Positions 51,262 to 64,000 of a stretch of DNA of 64,000 nucleotides are shown one piece after another. Source of the stretch: Tubulanus polymorphus (Eukaryota; Nemertea; Palaeonemertea; Tubulaniformes; Tubulanidae); the NCBI RefSeq assembly GCF_964204645.1, contig NC_134035.1, positions 1,068,001 to 1,132,000 of the forward strand, in the 5' to 3' direction. The notes beneath the pieces are model-generated. The model was not told the DNA's origin. It searched no databases and saw nothing but the letters and a program-made list of their open reading frames with translations. Positions within the stretch are counted from its first letter, which is position 1. Every line of letters starts with the position of its first letter. The position numbers and the translations under genes were made by a program.

Positions 51262-53603
51262 CATGCGAGTAATACAGATATTTTTCTTAGCCGAATTTCG
51301 TTCAATGTTTAATATGAGTCCATTGTATATGAATAATTCTACTATTGTTTTAGGTCTTTCGAAGGGGATCATCTTTTTAAAACGAATTTCAAACTATTTT
51401 TGATAGAACTCTTTTGTCTGCGGAATGTACTAGTATCCGGTAAAGCGGTAGGCTCACATGCCAAAGGAAGAATTTCAAGCAAATTAAATATTATTCTCTA
51501 AAATAGTGCATTCAACTACTACTAATTCACTTTAACCAGAAAAAAATGCTCTGAAACTATTAAAGAAACAATTTTCTATGAAAGAATAAAGCTTAAGAGT
51601 AATTTGAATCGGGGATATTCCTAGCATCGTCTGGGAGAGAACGACGGGTTCTAGATGCCAAGAGCATTTTTTTCAGTTGCCCCGTTTTTACTTCAAACAC
51701 AGCCAATCGGTAGTGTCACATATTTAGTCCTCGTGGACATAAAGTTCCCTATAAGTGAAGTTAAGTTCTCCCAATATGTGTTCGTTTGTTTGTTTATCCT
51801 CTCGGTGACTTCTAAAGCTGCCCACACATATTTATCCAGTTCATCTGATGTAGGTCCTGATCAACAAACAAAAACGTCAATATATAGTTCCTAATGATGA
51901 CAAACTCCTAAAAAAATATACACGAAACTTTATAGATTTGAGGCCACCAGTCAAACATACAGAGTTAGAGTTAAGTCTAATTACCGGTGTATCAGAGAAA
52001 TGGCAATCTGAGGTAGGCTACTCAACAAAATGAGTGTCAGGGGTCGAATATCTTTTGTCTCCGATTTCGATGAAATTCAGTATAGACATGTATTATGGGG
52101 TGCTGATCACAAATCTGAAAGAATTTTACGGGTCCGAGGCCCAGAAAATGAGAAATTCGAATTTTTGGGGGACCCCCTAAATTTTCAAAAGGCCTTGGAC
52201 CCCAGAGTTTTCGAGATATTCGAAATCTGATTGCAGATTTTGAATCAGCACCCCTGAAAATATAGAGGACTAAAATTTTAAACAAATCGAAGAGATTCGA
52301 TTTTTTGGCTAAAAATGGCAAAAATCTAAGGTGTTAGTCCAGGAGTTTTTTTTCGGCGAAAAATTTTTTTTCTCTGATTCCTTCGAAAATTAGTAGGAAT
52401 ATGTATTCTGAGGTGTAGATTCCGGATCCGTAATCAGATTTTGAATCGGAATTCATCTTCATGAGCAAATAAGGGTTTTAATGCCCAAAATATGCACCCC
52501 AAAAATGGGGTACAAAGTCAAAATTTTTTTTTGGCCCAATTTTAATGAAATTTTGTGCAGACATGTTTCTTGGGGTGCTGATTACAAATATGAGGTTAGA
52601 TTTTGGATCTGAAGCTCGTAAAATGAAATATTCAGGATTTCGTGTTTCGACCCCCTTAATTTCGTCACAAATTTTGATGAAATTCGGTCCAAAAACGATT
52701 TTTATTCAATGATGTCAAATATTCAATTAATTTTTAAGGTAGAAATTGATTCTCTTACTAAAACCCTGGATTATAATTCCTGCAACACAATTACAGGCTG
52801 CTTCAAATAACCACATTGACAATTCTTATGAAATGTAGTAAACAGAATGAGTATCAATCCACTTATAGTCCGGTTAGTTGACTAAATAGTCCAGTTAGTT
52901 CACATATAGTCTGGTTAGTTCACTAGTAGTCCAGTTAGTTCACTAGTAGTGCGGAAGAAGTTGGCTGAAGAAGTAAAACTGTGATAAATTTCAGTTGAAG
53001 TCCACCACATCCAGTATTCGTGATGAAGTTTACGCCACAGCCCGACAGAGGAAAACCTGAAATACTAAAATTTAAATCACATTAACAGGGAGACTGACTG
53101 AGAGGTCGGGGAGGATGGGATGAGAGGTTGGGGACAATGGGGTGATGAGGTTGGGTGAGATTGAGGGAGGATGGAGTTAGAGGTCGAGGGAGGATGGGTG
53201 AGAGGTCGAGGGAGGATGGGTGAAAAGGGAAGCAAAACAGTACAATTACTCTGACATAGTTAAGGCTTAAGCAAAAGTTTTCAGCAATTTTCAGTCACAC
53301 TGGATTAACAGATTCTCGTTTTACACAAGAGCCCAGCCTGTGGCAGTGGGAGAAAGGCGTTGTAACTAACTGGTCGAGTCAGGGCCTGGCCGGCCTCACT
53401 GTTGTGTCGTGACGTGTCTGCGTGCGAAGTCAACTGGAGTGAGGTCCCCCTGTGCGTCCCTGAGGACATGAAATATCATGAATGCTTATCTTTTTACCCA
53501 ATATCAAATTCGTACATTTAAAATCATCGTGACTTTAAAGTCTTCATCAATTGAGGGAATAGTTCACTGTAAATAAAGAATTAGCAATTGAATTGAGCCC
53601 GCT
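51262..53603. repeat. Body of short unit (3,041 bp with its element)
   Basis: Spacer, monomer core (about 52035-52720), AGTCC array (52866-52953), short G-rich array (53095-53228) and tail. No gene is supported. Confidence 0.85.
53095..53228. repeat. G-rich minisatellite, short allele
   Basis: About 130 bp of GGTCGAGGGAGGATGGGTGA-type units. Confidence 0.9.
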
Positions 53604-54302
53604 CCACAGTAAAACTAGCGCGATCAATTCAATCTCGACCGTCTAGTGCTGCCCCTATGTATAACGATAGCGTGGAAAACGTGAACTAACATTATACTCG
53701 CTCGCCAGAGTCTTCGAACGGCAGTAGTGGACGAACTAATTACCGATTTGCGGGCCGGATTTCGAGGAAAATTCTCAAACTCTGAAAACTGCTCTGAAAC
53801 GTTTGAACCAAACAAATTTTCTATAAAAGAATACGCCTTGAAAGAGTAAATTTGAATCGGGGTATTTCTAGTATGGTCTGGGAGAGAGCTACAGGTGTTT
53901 GTATGTTCCCTGATTATTTGCGCGCAATTAGAATACATCGAAGAAAAAATATGGACATTTTGTCAATTCAGATGATAAATTATCATTCAAAAATGTAAAT
54001 GAATAAGTTATTCTGTATATAAATATTATATTAATTGATAAGTAAGTGAATTTTAGCTAAAAAGAATTAAATATGTTACCTAAAAAATAAGGAAATATCA
54101 TACAAAATTCAGAACGTATTCATAGTATCATATTTAATCAGAATTAGGCGCCACACTGGTCTGTATTGTACGTAATAAGGAAATTTAAATTCCGGCGGTA
54201 AATATGCACTACTATTTTAGTTCACAGAAATTCCGCTATCGTAATTCATAGGGGCAGCACTGAACGGTAGATATCTAACTCAGCCTCGCAATCTTACTGT
54301 GG
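53604..54302. mobile_element. Foldback/MITE-like element, copy 8
   Basis: CCACAGTAA to TTACTGTGG. It starts long unit B2 (53604-59063, 5,460 bp). Confidence 0.7.
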
Positions 54303-54597
54303 CATGCGAGTAATACATATATTTTCCTTAGCCGAATTTCGTTCAATGTTTAATATGAGTCCATTGTATATGAATAATTCTACTATTGTTTTAGGTTTTT
54401 CGAAGGGGATCATCTTTTTTAAAACGAATTTCAAACTATTTTTGATAGAACTCTTTTCTCTGCGGAATGTACTAGTATCCGGTAAAGCGGTAGGCTCACA
54501 TGCCAAAGGACGAATTTCAAGCAAATTAAATTTTATTCTCTAAAATAGTGCATTCAACTACCACTAACACTGTAACCAGAACAGAAGCCCTGAAACT

Positions 54598-54987
54598 ATT
54601 ACAATTGATGTCCACGCCTGACAATATTCGTTAGCCATTTTTGCCGTGTTTTACTCCGTCATACTTGGAACGATAATGGCGACATATGCACAAAAGTGTA
54701 CAGACTCGTATCTGGAAGCAGGTCTGGTTCGGGTAGAGCTGATCCCACCGAATTGATTTTAGCACGTGCGTGGGAGTTTGGTGATGAATCTGTGTAATTT
54801 ATTTTGCTGGCTACCGTTAATCATCGTTCAGTTTTGCGTCGTATTCGGGGTTCAAATACCGAATCAGGTGGCGGCTTGGCTGGCCGTTCCTTTCTTACTG
54901 ATTAACTCGTCCAATCCCCTTCTTTACACCATACTGACTATCGATATGAAATCCATTCGAGCAAAAACTAAACGCTTTCGACATTAA
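54598..54987 (+). pseudogene. Dead copy of receptor 3' end (TM5-TM7), copy 2
   Basis: Collinear with 16063-16449 and fused to array spacer at the same junction as copy 1. It shares the 2-nt and 4-nt insertions with copy 1. It adds a TGG-to-TGA stop (GCCTGACAATATT) and a 3-nt loss in the NSSLNPLLY codons. It encodes no ectodomain and no TM1-4. Confidence 0.93.
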
Positions 54988-57530
54988 ACAATTTGAACTT
55001 GAACATACGGAAGCGATGAGGCTCCGAATCTTCCCAAAAACGAAAGTGAAATTGTACAACTTAACTATTTTTCTCTCACAAGCCCGCCACACCTGGCAAA
55101 CCCCAAAACCTGCCGAACTGAGTGAGTCTGAGGAGATGAAAGAACTATTTAACACAACGAACGACAAAAAACCCTCAGAGATTATTTCTATTGTCCGCTT
55201 ACCACGTCAGATAAGAAACGATCGAGCCCTGGCAAGCGAGGAAAAGGTCCCGTTTTGCTATGGCAAACGAGACCAATTTTTACACACATGTCTAATACAT
55301 ATCGATACAAGAAAAGAACGAAAATGAATTCCAACTTACCCCTCAGTTTGATGACACGAATCACTAAAATTAATCAATGTTCTATTTGGTTGAAGATGGT
55401 GACGCTTAGAACTCAGGGCCGTACTTAGCGGGGGAGTTTAGTCCTATCTTATTACCATATGGAAAATCCCACGTATATTCATCTTGGTCAGTCAATATCA
55501 TCCTGAATCTCTGCTAATTTAAACTGCACACGGTCCACACACGGTAGATATTCTCCCAAATCCTTCCGTGTCGTAAGGCAGTATATAAGTTTAAGTTTAA
55601 GTGTATATGTATTTATCCGAGTGATTCGTGTATAGAATGTATATAGGTTAATCGCGTCTGTCCCGGTCACGGTTCCATTGAGTCGAACGTGATGGAACAT
55701 TGTTCAAATATGAAACTTCAACCTCCAAACGACGTTGATAAACATAAAATTAATGTTGAATCATAATTGCATTGAAGTATTCACCATGTCTAGACAATTC
55801 CTTGAAGGGTTTCAACTAGCAGATTTCCACCAGCACCACAGTGGTCAAGATGGCGAAAAGGGAATAAAATCAGGGCTTTCCCAGGTTCGAATCCAATCTA
55901 GAACTCATGCGGATTCAGGGCCGGATATCCCATGTTCGAAGACCCTAATCACTCCGCTTATGCTTAACTGTAACAGCTATCTTTTGTCCAAAATTGAAAA
56001 CAAAAATCCAAAACCAAATCTAAGATTTATAATATACTGTTTTTTATTTAGTATCAAAATTAAGAAAGATTTTTGGTCGATTTTCTTCAGTTGTCAACCG
56101 TAAAATATGTGTCTTTTTTAACACTTGTTTACTTTAAAAATAGATGCTCAATATTCAAAGAATTAAATTCTTCCTTTAACTAACCACATCTTTTTTTCTT
56201 GAGACTCAACATTAATGCAGATATCGATTCATAGCAGCCCGGAGCCTGCCTCCCTCGGCCCGGGTTTTGCAGCCCCTCAGACACTCAATACATTGCCGAT
56301 ATCCTTCTTCTAATGTTTGATCGTAAAGAATTCTCTCGAATAATTAGTTTGTAATCAAATACAGTAGACGTCACTCAAGATCAACTCGATGTTGGTTGAA
56401 ATATTTTTTGTAACACTATTCATGAAATCAGATCGGATCACTCAAGTCGGGCACATTTTTGCAGCCCCAAATGTTCGACTTGACCCGAGTCTACTGTACT
56501 TGTTTCGAGGATGATGAGATATCACCTTGCCTCATTAGACATTAGTCATCTATCAACACGCTTTAAAATCATCCAGACTTCACAGTTTTATGTTCAACGA
56601 GAACACTCCAGGTCTTGCACACTCCAGGACTGGGTGTAAGTAAGACAGTGAAAAGGGCCAAAAGAGGGCGCTGATTCCAGGCTGCAGATCGATAGCTACA
56701 TAAGACGAATTCACACGCACAAAATGCTTACAAAGTTAGTTTATAATTTGCAAATGGTTTTCAGAGACAAAAATATATAAATATATACACATTAATAATT
56801 GTGGTCGATATAGGTATTGGTAAAATGAACGAATCGAACATTTAAACATTAAAACAGTCACCATATCTGTACATTACTAACATCAAAATAGAAACAAAAC
56901 ATTTGATAAAAATCCCAAGGAGGAGGGTGGTTCAGAGGGGTAGCCATCTTGAGCTACCAGCTTGTTTCGGTGAAACAGATAATGTCTATATATTCCAAAA
57001 TTATATGGTTAGAAACATCATCCCACCAGCCCACACCACAGTAGCCGGGAAAACTGAAATATCTACCTACGCAGAACGCCTAATTAGATGAATTAATTTT
57101 TACGATTTCCGAGGAATTCTTCACAAAAACGTAACACATTTTTAAAACATGAAACACTATACAATACTCTCGTATAAACGTAATCAAAAACACCGAAAGA
57201 AACCCGCATTACATCAACCAAACAGCGTGTAACAAAACAATACATCTTCAGGGCCGAGACAAACCTGTTGATTTCAGGTAAAGTTTGTTACATGTTTCTA
57301 GATGAAAGTCGAGCGCAAATTAACTAAATCTTGAGTTGATAGAATTTTCCTATTGACACGCATGCCAACTGGAGGGGTGGCATCCACTGGGTACCCGACT
57401 GAAACCCATCCGAAGCAAAAAACTGCCGAACCGTGGCTCGTGTAGCGTTTAATAAAAAGAAAAAAATCTGAATACCACAAGAGAATTATTGTACATACTA
57501 TTATCTATAGTACTCACGCAGTGTAGTGGT

Positions 57531-57838
57531 CATACTAGTAGTACGGTGTGAGTGTGCGTGCTAGCGTGTGCGCGCATACTAGTAGTACGGTGTGAGTGTG
57601 CGTGCTAGCGTGTGCGCGCATACTAGTAGTACGGTGTGAGTGTGCGTGCTAGCGTGTGCGCGCATACTAGTAGTACGGTGTGAGTGTGCGTGCTAGCGTG
57701 TGCGCGCATACTAGTAGTACGGTGTGAGTGTGCGTGCTAGCGTGTGCGCGCATACTAGTAATACGGTGTGAGTGTGCGTGCTAGCGTGTGCGCGCATACT
57801 AGTAGTACGGTGTGTGTGCGTGCTAGCATGTGCGCGCA
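57531..57838. repeat. GT/GC-rich 44-bp minisatellite, seven units
   Basis: Units begin CATACTAGTAGTACGG every 44 bp from 57531 to 57795. The sixth has an AATACGG variant and the last lacks AG. Alternating purine-pyrimidine (GTGTGCGCGC) makes up much of each unit. Confidence 0.96.
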
Positions 57839-58211
57839 TGTATTAAATATGGGAGATCGACGGTGTTCCGTGCGTTCGAGCACACGCTTTTGAATATTAA
57901 TTAAGAAAAATGGTAATTCCACAAATCCACATACAGAGTTCCACACCTCCTGGAGTCCACCAATGACTGTTTTTTATGAGTATCAATCTACTTTAGTCCG
58001 GTTAGTTGACTATATAGTCCAGTTAGTTCACATATAGTCTGGTTAGTTCACTAGAAGTCCAGTTAGTTTCACTAGTAGTCCGGAAGAAGTTGACTGAAGA
58101 GAAGTGATAAATTTCAGATGAAGTCCACCACGTCCAGTATTCATGATGAAGTTTACACCACAGCCCGACAGAGGAAAACCTGAAATACTAAAATTGAAAT
58201 CACATTAACAG

Positions 58212-58430
58212 GGAGACTGACTGAGAGGTTGAGGGAGGATGGGATGAGAGGTTGGGGGAGGATGGGGTGATGAGGTTGGGGAGGATGGGGTGAGAGGTTG
58301 GGGGAGGATGGGTGAGAGGTTGAGGGAGGATGAAGTGAGAGGTTGGGGTGAGGTTTAGGGAGGATGGGGTGAGAGGTTTGGGGTGAGGTTGAGGGAGGAT
58401 GGGGTGAGAGGTTGAGGGAGGATGGGTGAA
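58212..58430. repeat. G-rich minisatellite
   Basis: About 220 bp, same family as 3850-4300. Identical to 63672-63890. Confidence 0.93.
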
Positions 58431-59063
58431 AAGTGATGCAAAACAGTACAATTACTCTGACATAGTAAAGGCTTAAGCAAAAGTTTTCAGCAGTTTTCAG
58501 TCACGCTGGATTAACAGATTCTCGTTTTACACAAGAGCCCAGCCTGTGGCAGTGGGAGAAAGCTGGTGTAACTAACTGGTCGAGTCAGCTGGTGTTAACC
58601 TGCTGAACAAGATGTGGTAGAAAAGAGGGACGAGGAAGTAACAGGAAATTGTAAGAACAGTTCATCAACAAGATTTGTGAAACTATCGCCTGCACCATGT
58701 GCAATGCAACCGGCTAGGGTAGTGCGGCCCGTGTAGGCTAGAAAGTGGTTTTTGACACCGAGTGAGGTCCCTGTTAGTCTAATACCTAGCCGTCGTTACC
58801 CAAACAACCCGAAGCCCGTAGTAACAACGACTGACTGATTCAGAATAAATTTAGTAGGTCCCTCACCTGCTCACTGTGTCGTGACGTGTCTGCGCCGAAG
58901 TCAACTGGAGTGAGGTCCCCGAGGACCTGAAATATCACAAATTCTTGTCTTTTTACCCAATATCAAAATTCGTACATTTAAAATCATCGTGGCTTTAAAG
59001 TCTTTATCAATTGAGGGAATAGTTCACTGTAAATAAAGAATTAGCGATTGAATTGAGCCCGCT

Positions 59064-59762
59064 CCACAGTAAAAATAGCGCGATCAATTCAATCTCGACC
59101 GTCTAGTGCTGCCGCTATGTATAACGATAGCGTGGAAAGCGTGAACTAACATCATACTCGCTCGCCAGAGTCTTCGAACGGCAGTAGTGGACGAACTAAT
59201 TACCGATTCGCGGGCCGGATTCCGAGGAAAATTCTCAAACTCTGAAAACTGCACTGAAACGTTTGAACCAAACAAATTTTCTATAAAAGAATAAGCCTTA
59301 AAAGAGTAAATTTGAATCGGGGTATTTCTAGTATGGTCTGGGAGAGAGCTACAGGTGTTTGTATGTTCCCTGATTATTTGCGCGCAATTAGAATACATCG
59401 AAGAAAAAATATGGACATTTTGTCAATTCAGATGATAAATTATCATTCAAAAATGTAAATGAATAAGTTATTCTGTATATAAATATTATATTAATTGATA
59501 AGTAAGTGAATTTTAGCTAAAAAGAATTAAATATGTTACCTAAAAAATAAGGAAATATCATACAAAATTCAGAACGTATTCATAGTATCATATTTAATCA
59601 GAATTAGGCGCCACACTGGTCTGTATTGTACGTAATAAGGAAATTTAAATTCCGGCGGTAAATATGCACTACTATTTTAGTTCACAGAAATTCCGCTATC
59701 GTAATTCATAGGGGCAGCACTGAACGGTAGATATCTAACTCAGCCTCGCAATCTTACTGTGG
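59064..59762. mobile_element. Foldback/MITE-like element, copy 9
   Basis: CCACAGTAA to TTACTGTGG, with a private GCTGCCGCTATG change in the left arm. Its right part is within the perfect 4.7-kb copy. Confidence 0.7.
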
Positions 59763-60057
59763 CATGCGAGTAATACATATATTTTCCTTAGCCGAATTTC
59801 GTTCAATGTTTAATATGAGTCCATTGTATATGAATAATTCTACTATTGTTTTAGGTTTTTCGAAGGGGATCATCTTTTTTAAAACGAATTTCAAACTATT
59901 TTTGATAGAACTCTTTTCTCTGCGGAATGTACTAGTATCCGGTAAAGCGGTAGGCTCACATGCCAAAGGACGAATTTCAAGCAAATTAAATTTTATTCTC
60001 TAAAATAGTGCATTCAACTACCACTAACACTGTAACCAGAACAGAAGCCCTGAAACT

Positions 60058-60447
60058 ATTACAATTGATGTCCACGCCTGACAATATTCGTTAGCCATTT
60101 TTGCCGTGTTTTACTCCGTCATACTTGGAACGATAATGGCGACATATGCACAAAAGTGTACAGACTCGTATCTGGAAGCAGGTCTGGTTCGGGTAGAGCT
60201 GATCCCACCGAATTGATTTTAGCACGTGCGTGGGAGTTTGGTGATGAATCTGTGTAATTTATTTTGCTGGCTACCGTTAATCATCGTTCAGTTTTGCGTC
60301 GTATTCGGGGTTCAAATACCGAATCAGGTGGCGGCTTGGCTGGCCGTTCCTTTCTTACTGATTAACTCGTCCAATCCCCTTCTTTACACCATACTGACTA
60401 TCGATATGAAATCCATTCGAGCAAAAACTAAACGCTTTCGACATTAA
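60058..60447 (+). pseudogene. Dead copy of receptor 3' end (TM5-TM7), copy 3
   Basis: Identical to the copy at 54598-54987, including the TGA stop, both insertions and the 3-nt loss. Confidence 0.93.
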
Positions 60448-62990
60448 ACAATTTGAACTTGAACATACGGAAGCGATGAGGCTCCGAATCTTCCCAAAAA
60501 CGAAAGTGAAATTGTACAACTTAACTATTTTTCTCTCACAAGCCCGCCACACCTGGCAAACCCCAAAACCTGCCGAACTGAGTGAGTCTGAGGAGATGAA
60601 AGAACTATTTAACACAACGAACGACAAAAAACCCTCAGAGATTATTTCTATTGTCCGCTTACCACGTCAGATAAGAAACGATCGAGCCCTGGCAAGCGAG
60701 GAAAAGGTCCCGTTTTGCTATGGCAAACGAGACCAATTTTTACACACATGTCTAATACATATCGATACAAGAAAAGAACGAAAATGAATTCCAACTTACC
60801 CCTCAGTTTGATGACACGAATCACTAAAATTAATCAATGTTCTATTTGGTTGAAGATGGTGACGCTTAGAACTCAGGGCCGTACTTAGCGGGGGAGTTTA
60901 GTCCTATCTTATTACCATATGGAAAATCCCACGTATATTCATCTTGGTCAGTCAATATCATCCTGAATCTCTGCTAATTTAAACTGCACACGGTCCACAC
61001 ACGGTAGATATTCTCCCAAATCCTTCCGTGTCGTAAGGCAGTATATAAGTTTAAGTTTAAGTGTATATGTATTTATCCGAGTGATTCGTGTATAGAATGT
61101 ATATAGGTTAATCGCGTCTGTCCCGGTCACGGTTCCATTGAGTCGAACGTGATGGAACATTGTTCAAATATGAAACTTCAACCTCCAAACGACGTTGATA
61201 AACATAAAATTAATGTTGAATCATAATTGCATTGAAGTATTCACCATGTCTAGACAATTCCTTGAAGGGTTTCAACTAGCAGATTTCCACCAGCACCACA
61301 GTGGTCAAGATGGCGAAAAGGGAATAAAATCAGGGCTTTCCCAGGTTCGAATCCAATCTAGAACTCATGCGGATTCAGGGCCGGATATCCCATGTTCGAA
61401 GACCCTAATCACTCCGCTTATGCTTAACTGTAACAGCTATCTTTTGTCCAAAATTGAAAACAAAAATCCAAAACCAAATCTAAGATTTATAATATACTGT
61501 TTTTTATTTAGTATCAAAATTAAGAAAGATTTTTGGTCGATTTTCTTCAGTTGTCAACCGTAAAATATGTGTCTTTTTTAACACTTGTTTACTTTAAAAA
61601 TAGATGCTCAATATTCAAAGAATTAAATTCTTCCTTTAACTAACCACATCTTTTTTTCTTGAGACTCAACATTAATGCAGATATCGATTCATAGCAGCCC
61701 GGAGCCTGCCTCCCTCGGCCCGGGTTTTGCAGCCCCTCAGACACTCAATACATTGCCGATATCCTTCTTCTAATGTTTGATCGTAAAGAATTCTCTCGAA
61801 TAATTAGTTTGTAATCAAATACAGTAGACGTCACTCAAGATCAACTCGATGTTGGTTGAAATATTTTTTGTAACACTATTCATGAAATCAGATCGGATCA
61901 CTCAAGTCGGGCACATTTTTGCAGCCCCAAATGTTCGACTTGACCCGAGTCTACTGTACTTGTTTCGAGGATGATGAGATATCACCTTGCCTCATTAGAC
62001 ATTAGTCATCTATCAACACGCTTTAAAATCATCCAGACTTCACAGTTTTATGTTCAACGAGAACACTCCAGGTCTTGCACACTCCAGGACTGGGTGTAAG
62101 TAAGACAGTGAAAAGGGCCAAAAGAGGGCGCTGATTCCAGGCTGCAGATCGATAGCTACATAAGACGAATTCACACGCACAAAATGCTTACAAAGTTAGT
62201 TTATAATTTGCAAATGGTTTTCAGAGACAAAAATATATAAATATATACACATTAATAATTGTGGTCGATATAGGTATTGGTAAAATGAACGAATCGAACA
62301 TTTAAACATTAAAACAGTCACCATATCTGTACATTACTAACATCAAAATAGAAACAAAACATTTGATAAAAATCCCAAGGAGGAGGGTGGTTCAGAGGGG
62401 TAGCCATCTTGAGCTACCAGCTTGTTTCGGTGAAACAGATAATGTCTATATATTCCAAAATTATATGGTTAGAAACATCATCCCACCAGCCCACACCACA
62501 GTAGCCGGGAAAACTGAAATATCTACCTACGCAGAACGCCTAATTAGATGAATTAATTTTTACGATTTCCGAGGAATTCTTCACAAAAACGTAACACATT
62601 TTTAAAACATGAAACACTATACAATACTCTCGTATAAACGTAATCAAAAACACCGAAAGAAACCCGCATTACATCAACCAAACAGCGTGTAACAAAACAA
62701 TACATCTTCAGGGCCGAGACAAACCTGTTGATTTCAGGTAAAGTTTGTTACATGTTTCTAGATGAAAGTCGAGCGCAAATTAACTAAATCTTGAGTTGAT
62801 AGAATTTTCCTATTGACACGCATGCCAACTGGAGGGGTGGCATCCACTGGGTACCCGACTGAAACCCATCCGAAGCAAAAAACTGCCGAACCGTGGCTCG
62901 TGTAGCGTTTAATAAAAAGAAAAAAATCTGAATACCACAAGAGAATTATTGTACATACTATTATCTATAGTACTCACGCAGTGTAGTGGT

Positions 62991-63298
62991 CATACTAGTA
63001 GTACGGTGTGAGTGTGCGTGCTAGCGTGTGCGCGCATACTAGTAGTACGGTGTGAGTGTGCGTGCTAGCGTGTGCGCGCATACTAGTAGTACGGTGTGAG
63101 TGTGCGTGCTAGCGTGTGCGCGCATACTAGTAGTACGGTGTGAGTGTGCGTGCTAGCGTGTGCGCGCATACTAGTAGTACGGTGTGAGTGTGCGTGCTAG
63201 CGTGTGCGCGCATACTAGTAATACGGTGTGAGTGTGCGTGCTAGCGTGTGCGCGCATACTAGTAGTACGGTGTGTGTGCGTGCTAGCATGTGCGCGCA
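62991..63298. repeat. GT/GC-rich 44-bp minisatellite, seven units
   Basis: Identical to 57531-57838, including the sixth-unit variant. Confidence 0.96.
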
Positions 63299-63671
63299 TG
63301 TATTAAATATGGGAGATCGACGGTGTTCCGTGCGTTCGAGCACACGCTTTTGAATATTAATTAAGAAAAATGGTAATTCCACAAATCCACATACAGAGTT
63401 CCACACCTCCTGGAGTCCACCAATGACTGTTTTTTATGAGTATCAATCTACTTTAGTCCGGTTAGTTGACTATATAGTCCAGTTAGTTCACATATAGTCT
63501 GGTTAGTTCACTAGAAGTCCAGTTAGTTTCACTAGTAGTCCGGAAGAAGTTGACTGAAGAGAAGTGATAAATTTCAGATGAAGTCCACCACGTCCAGTAT
63601 TCATGATGAAGTTTACACCACAGCCCGACAGAGGAAAACCTGAAATACTAAAATTGAAATCACATTAACAG

Positions 63672-63890
63672 GGAGACTGACTGAGAGGTTGAGGGAGGAT
63701 GGGATGAGAGGTTGGGGGAGGATGGGGTGATGAGGTTGGGGAGGATGGGGTGAGAGGTTGGGGGAGGATGGGTGAGAGGTTGAGGGAGGATGAAGTGAGA
63801 GGTTGGGGTGAGGTTTAGGGAGGATGGGGTGAGAGGTTTGGGGTGAGGTTGAGGGAGGATGGGGTGAGAGGTTGAGGGAGGATGGGTGAA
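63672..63890. repeat. G-rich minisatellite
   Basis: Identical to 58212-58430. Confidence 0.93.
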
Positions 63891-64000
63891 AAGTGATGCA
63901 AAACAGTACAATTACTCTGACATAGTAAAGGCTTAAGCAAAAGTTTTCAGCAGTTTTCAGTCACGCTGGATTAACAGATTCTCGTTTTACACAAGAGCCC

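Larger units (their letters stand above)
42592..51650. repeat. Long direct duplication, copy II (pairs with 1-9180)
   Basis: Same orientation and order as 1-9180. The left boundary is visible here (42592), so copy I is cut by the window start. To the right, copy I stops at 9180, but copy II continues into further array units. Confidence 0.93.
53841..58540. repeat. Perfect 4,700-bp tandem copy, left member
   Basis: Every line I compared is identical to the sequence 5,460 bp further right (59301-64000). The last difference to the left is at 53840/59300. Left of that point the two units differ by scattered substitutions, including amino-acid-level changes in the shared open frame. Confidence 0.93.
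54988..59063. repeat. Receptor-flank segment and unit tail of long unit B2
   Basis: Collinear with 16450-20289. It carries the tRNA-Ser-like relic (about 55825-55905), the seven-unit 44-bp minisatellite, AGTCC (57993-58081) and G-rich (58212-58430) arrays and the tail. A 122-codon frame at 55735-56103 is repeat-borne and includes the tRNA relic, so I do not call it. Confidence 0.85.
59301..64000. repeat. Perfect 4,700-bp tandem copy, right member (runs off the window)
   Basis: Identical to 53841-58540 up to the last base of the window, so the true length of identity is not bounded on the right. Confidence 0.93.
60448..64000. repeat. Receptor-flank segment of long unit B3 (cut by window end)
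   Basis: Same content as 54988-58540, with the tRNA-Ser-like relic at about 61285-61365. No gene is supported. Confidence 0.85.

Noticed and set aside
54304-54543. 79-codon frame in the unit spacer (also 59764-60003)
   Set aside because: Present only in the youngest units; frameshifted in the others (e.g. 5660-5860), with no domain.
55735-56103. 122-codon frame conserved in array copies (also 61195-61563; 133 codons at 25430)
   Set aside because: It runs through the tRNA-Ser-like relic and AT-rich flank; it is conserved only because the DNA is duplicated, and it is broken at 17161.

Overview
This is eukaryotic, intron-containing DNA, AT-rich and dense in repeats. The three protein genes (a GRL101-like LDLa/LRR receptor, an rBAT-type transporter heavy chain, and an astacin carrying ShKT domains) together suggest a marine lophotrochozoan such as an annelid, mollusc or brachiopod. 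The species cannot be told from the sequence. No prokaryotic signal, rRNA gene or CRISPR array was seen.

Layout. 1-9180 is a repeat block: a CTG microsatellite, a 44-bp minisatellite, a tRNA-like SINE head, a purine minisatellite, then tandem ~3-kb units. 10461-16449 (+) is a three-exon gene for a 1,926-aa chimeric receptor with CUB, C-type lectin, LDLa, LRR and 7TM parts. 16450-29236 is its 3' flank, which runs into more tandem units; one of these carries a dead copy of the last exon's 3' end. 29237-42591 is mostly single-copy: an rBAT-like gene (SLC3A1 type, 12 exons, 29690-34929, minus) and a secreted astacin metalloprotease with six ShKT domains (8 exons, 36274-40038, minus). Between 40.6 and 41.9 kb there are a Copia-like scrap, an rBAT exon-7-like scrap, an unexplained 155-codon open frame and a tRNA-derived SINE. 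From 42592 the first ~9 kb is repeated in direct orientation and then grows into further 3.0- and 5.46-kb units, with two more dead receptor fragments, to the window end.

Array architecture. Each unit begins with a ~700-bp foldback/MITE-like element (nine copies). It carries a core of degenerate ~150-bp monomers and an AGTCC minisatellite, and ends in a G-rich minisatellite. Short units are ~3.05 kb. Long units are ~5.4 kb because ~3.5 kb of receptor-gene 3' end and flank is spliced in at one shared junction. The last two long units are identical, as far as I read them, over 4,700 bp.

How the genes relate. I see no functional pathway linking the three genes. The receptor is probably a membrane chemosensory or immune-type receptor. 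The rBAT homologue would pair with an SLC7 light chain for amino-acid transport. The astacin is secreted. The most notable biology is the receptor's modular ectodomain and the capture and amplification of its 3' end in a composite macrosatellite that flanks a ~33-kb island holding all three genes.
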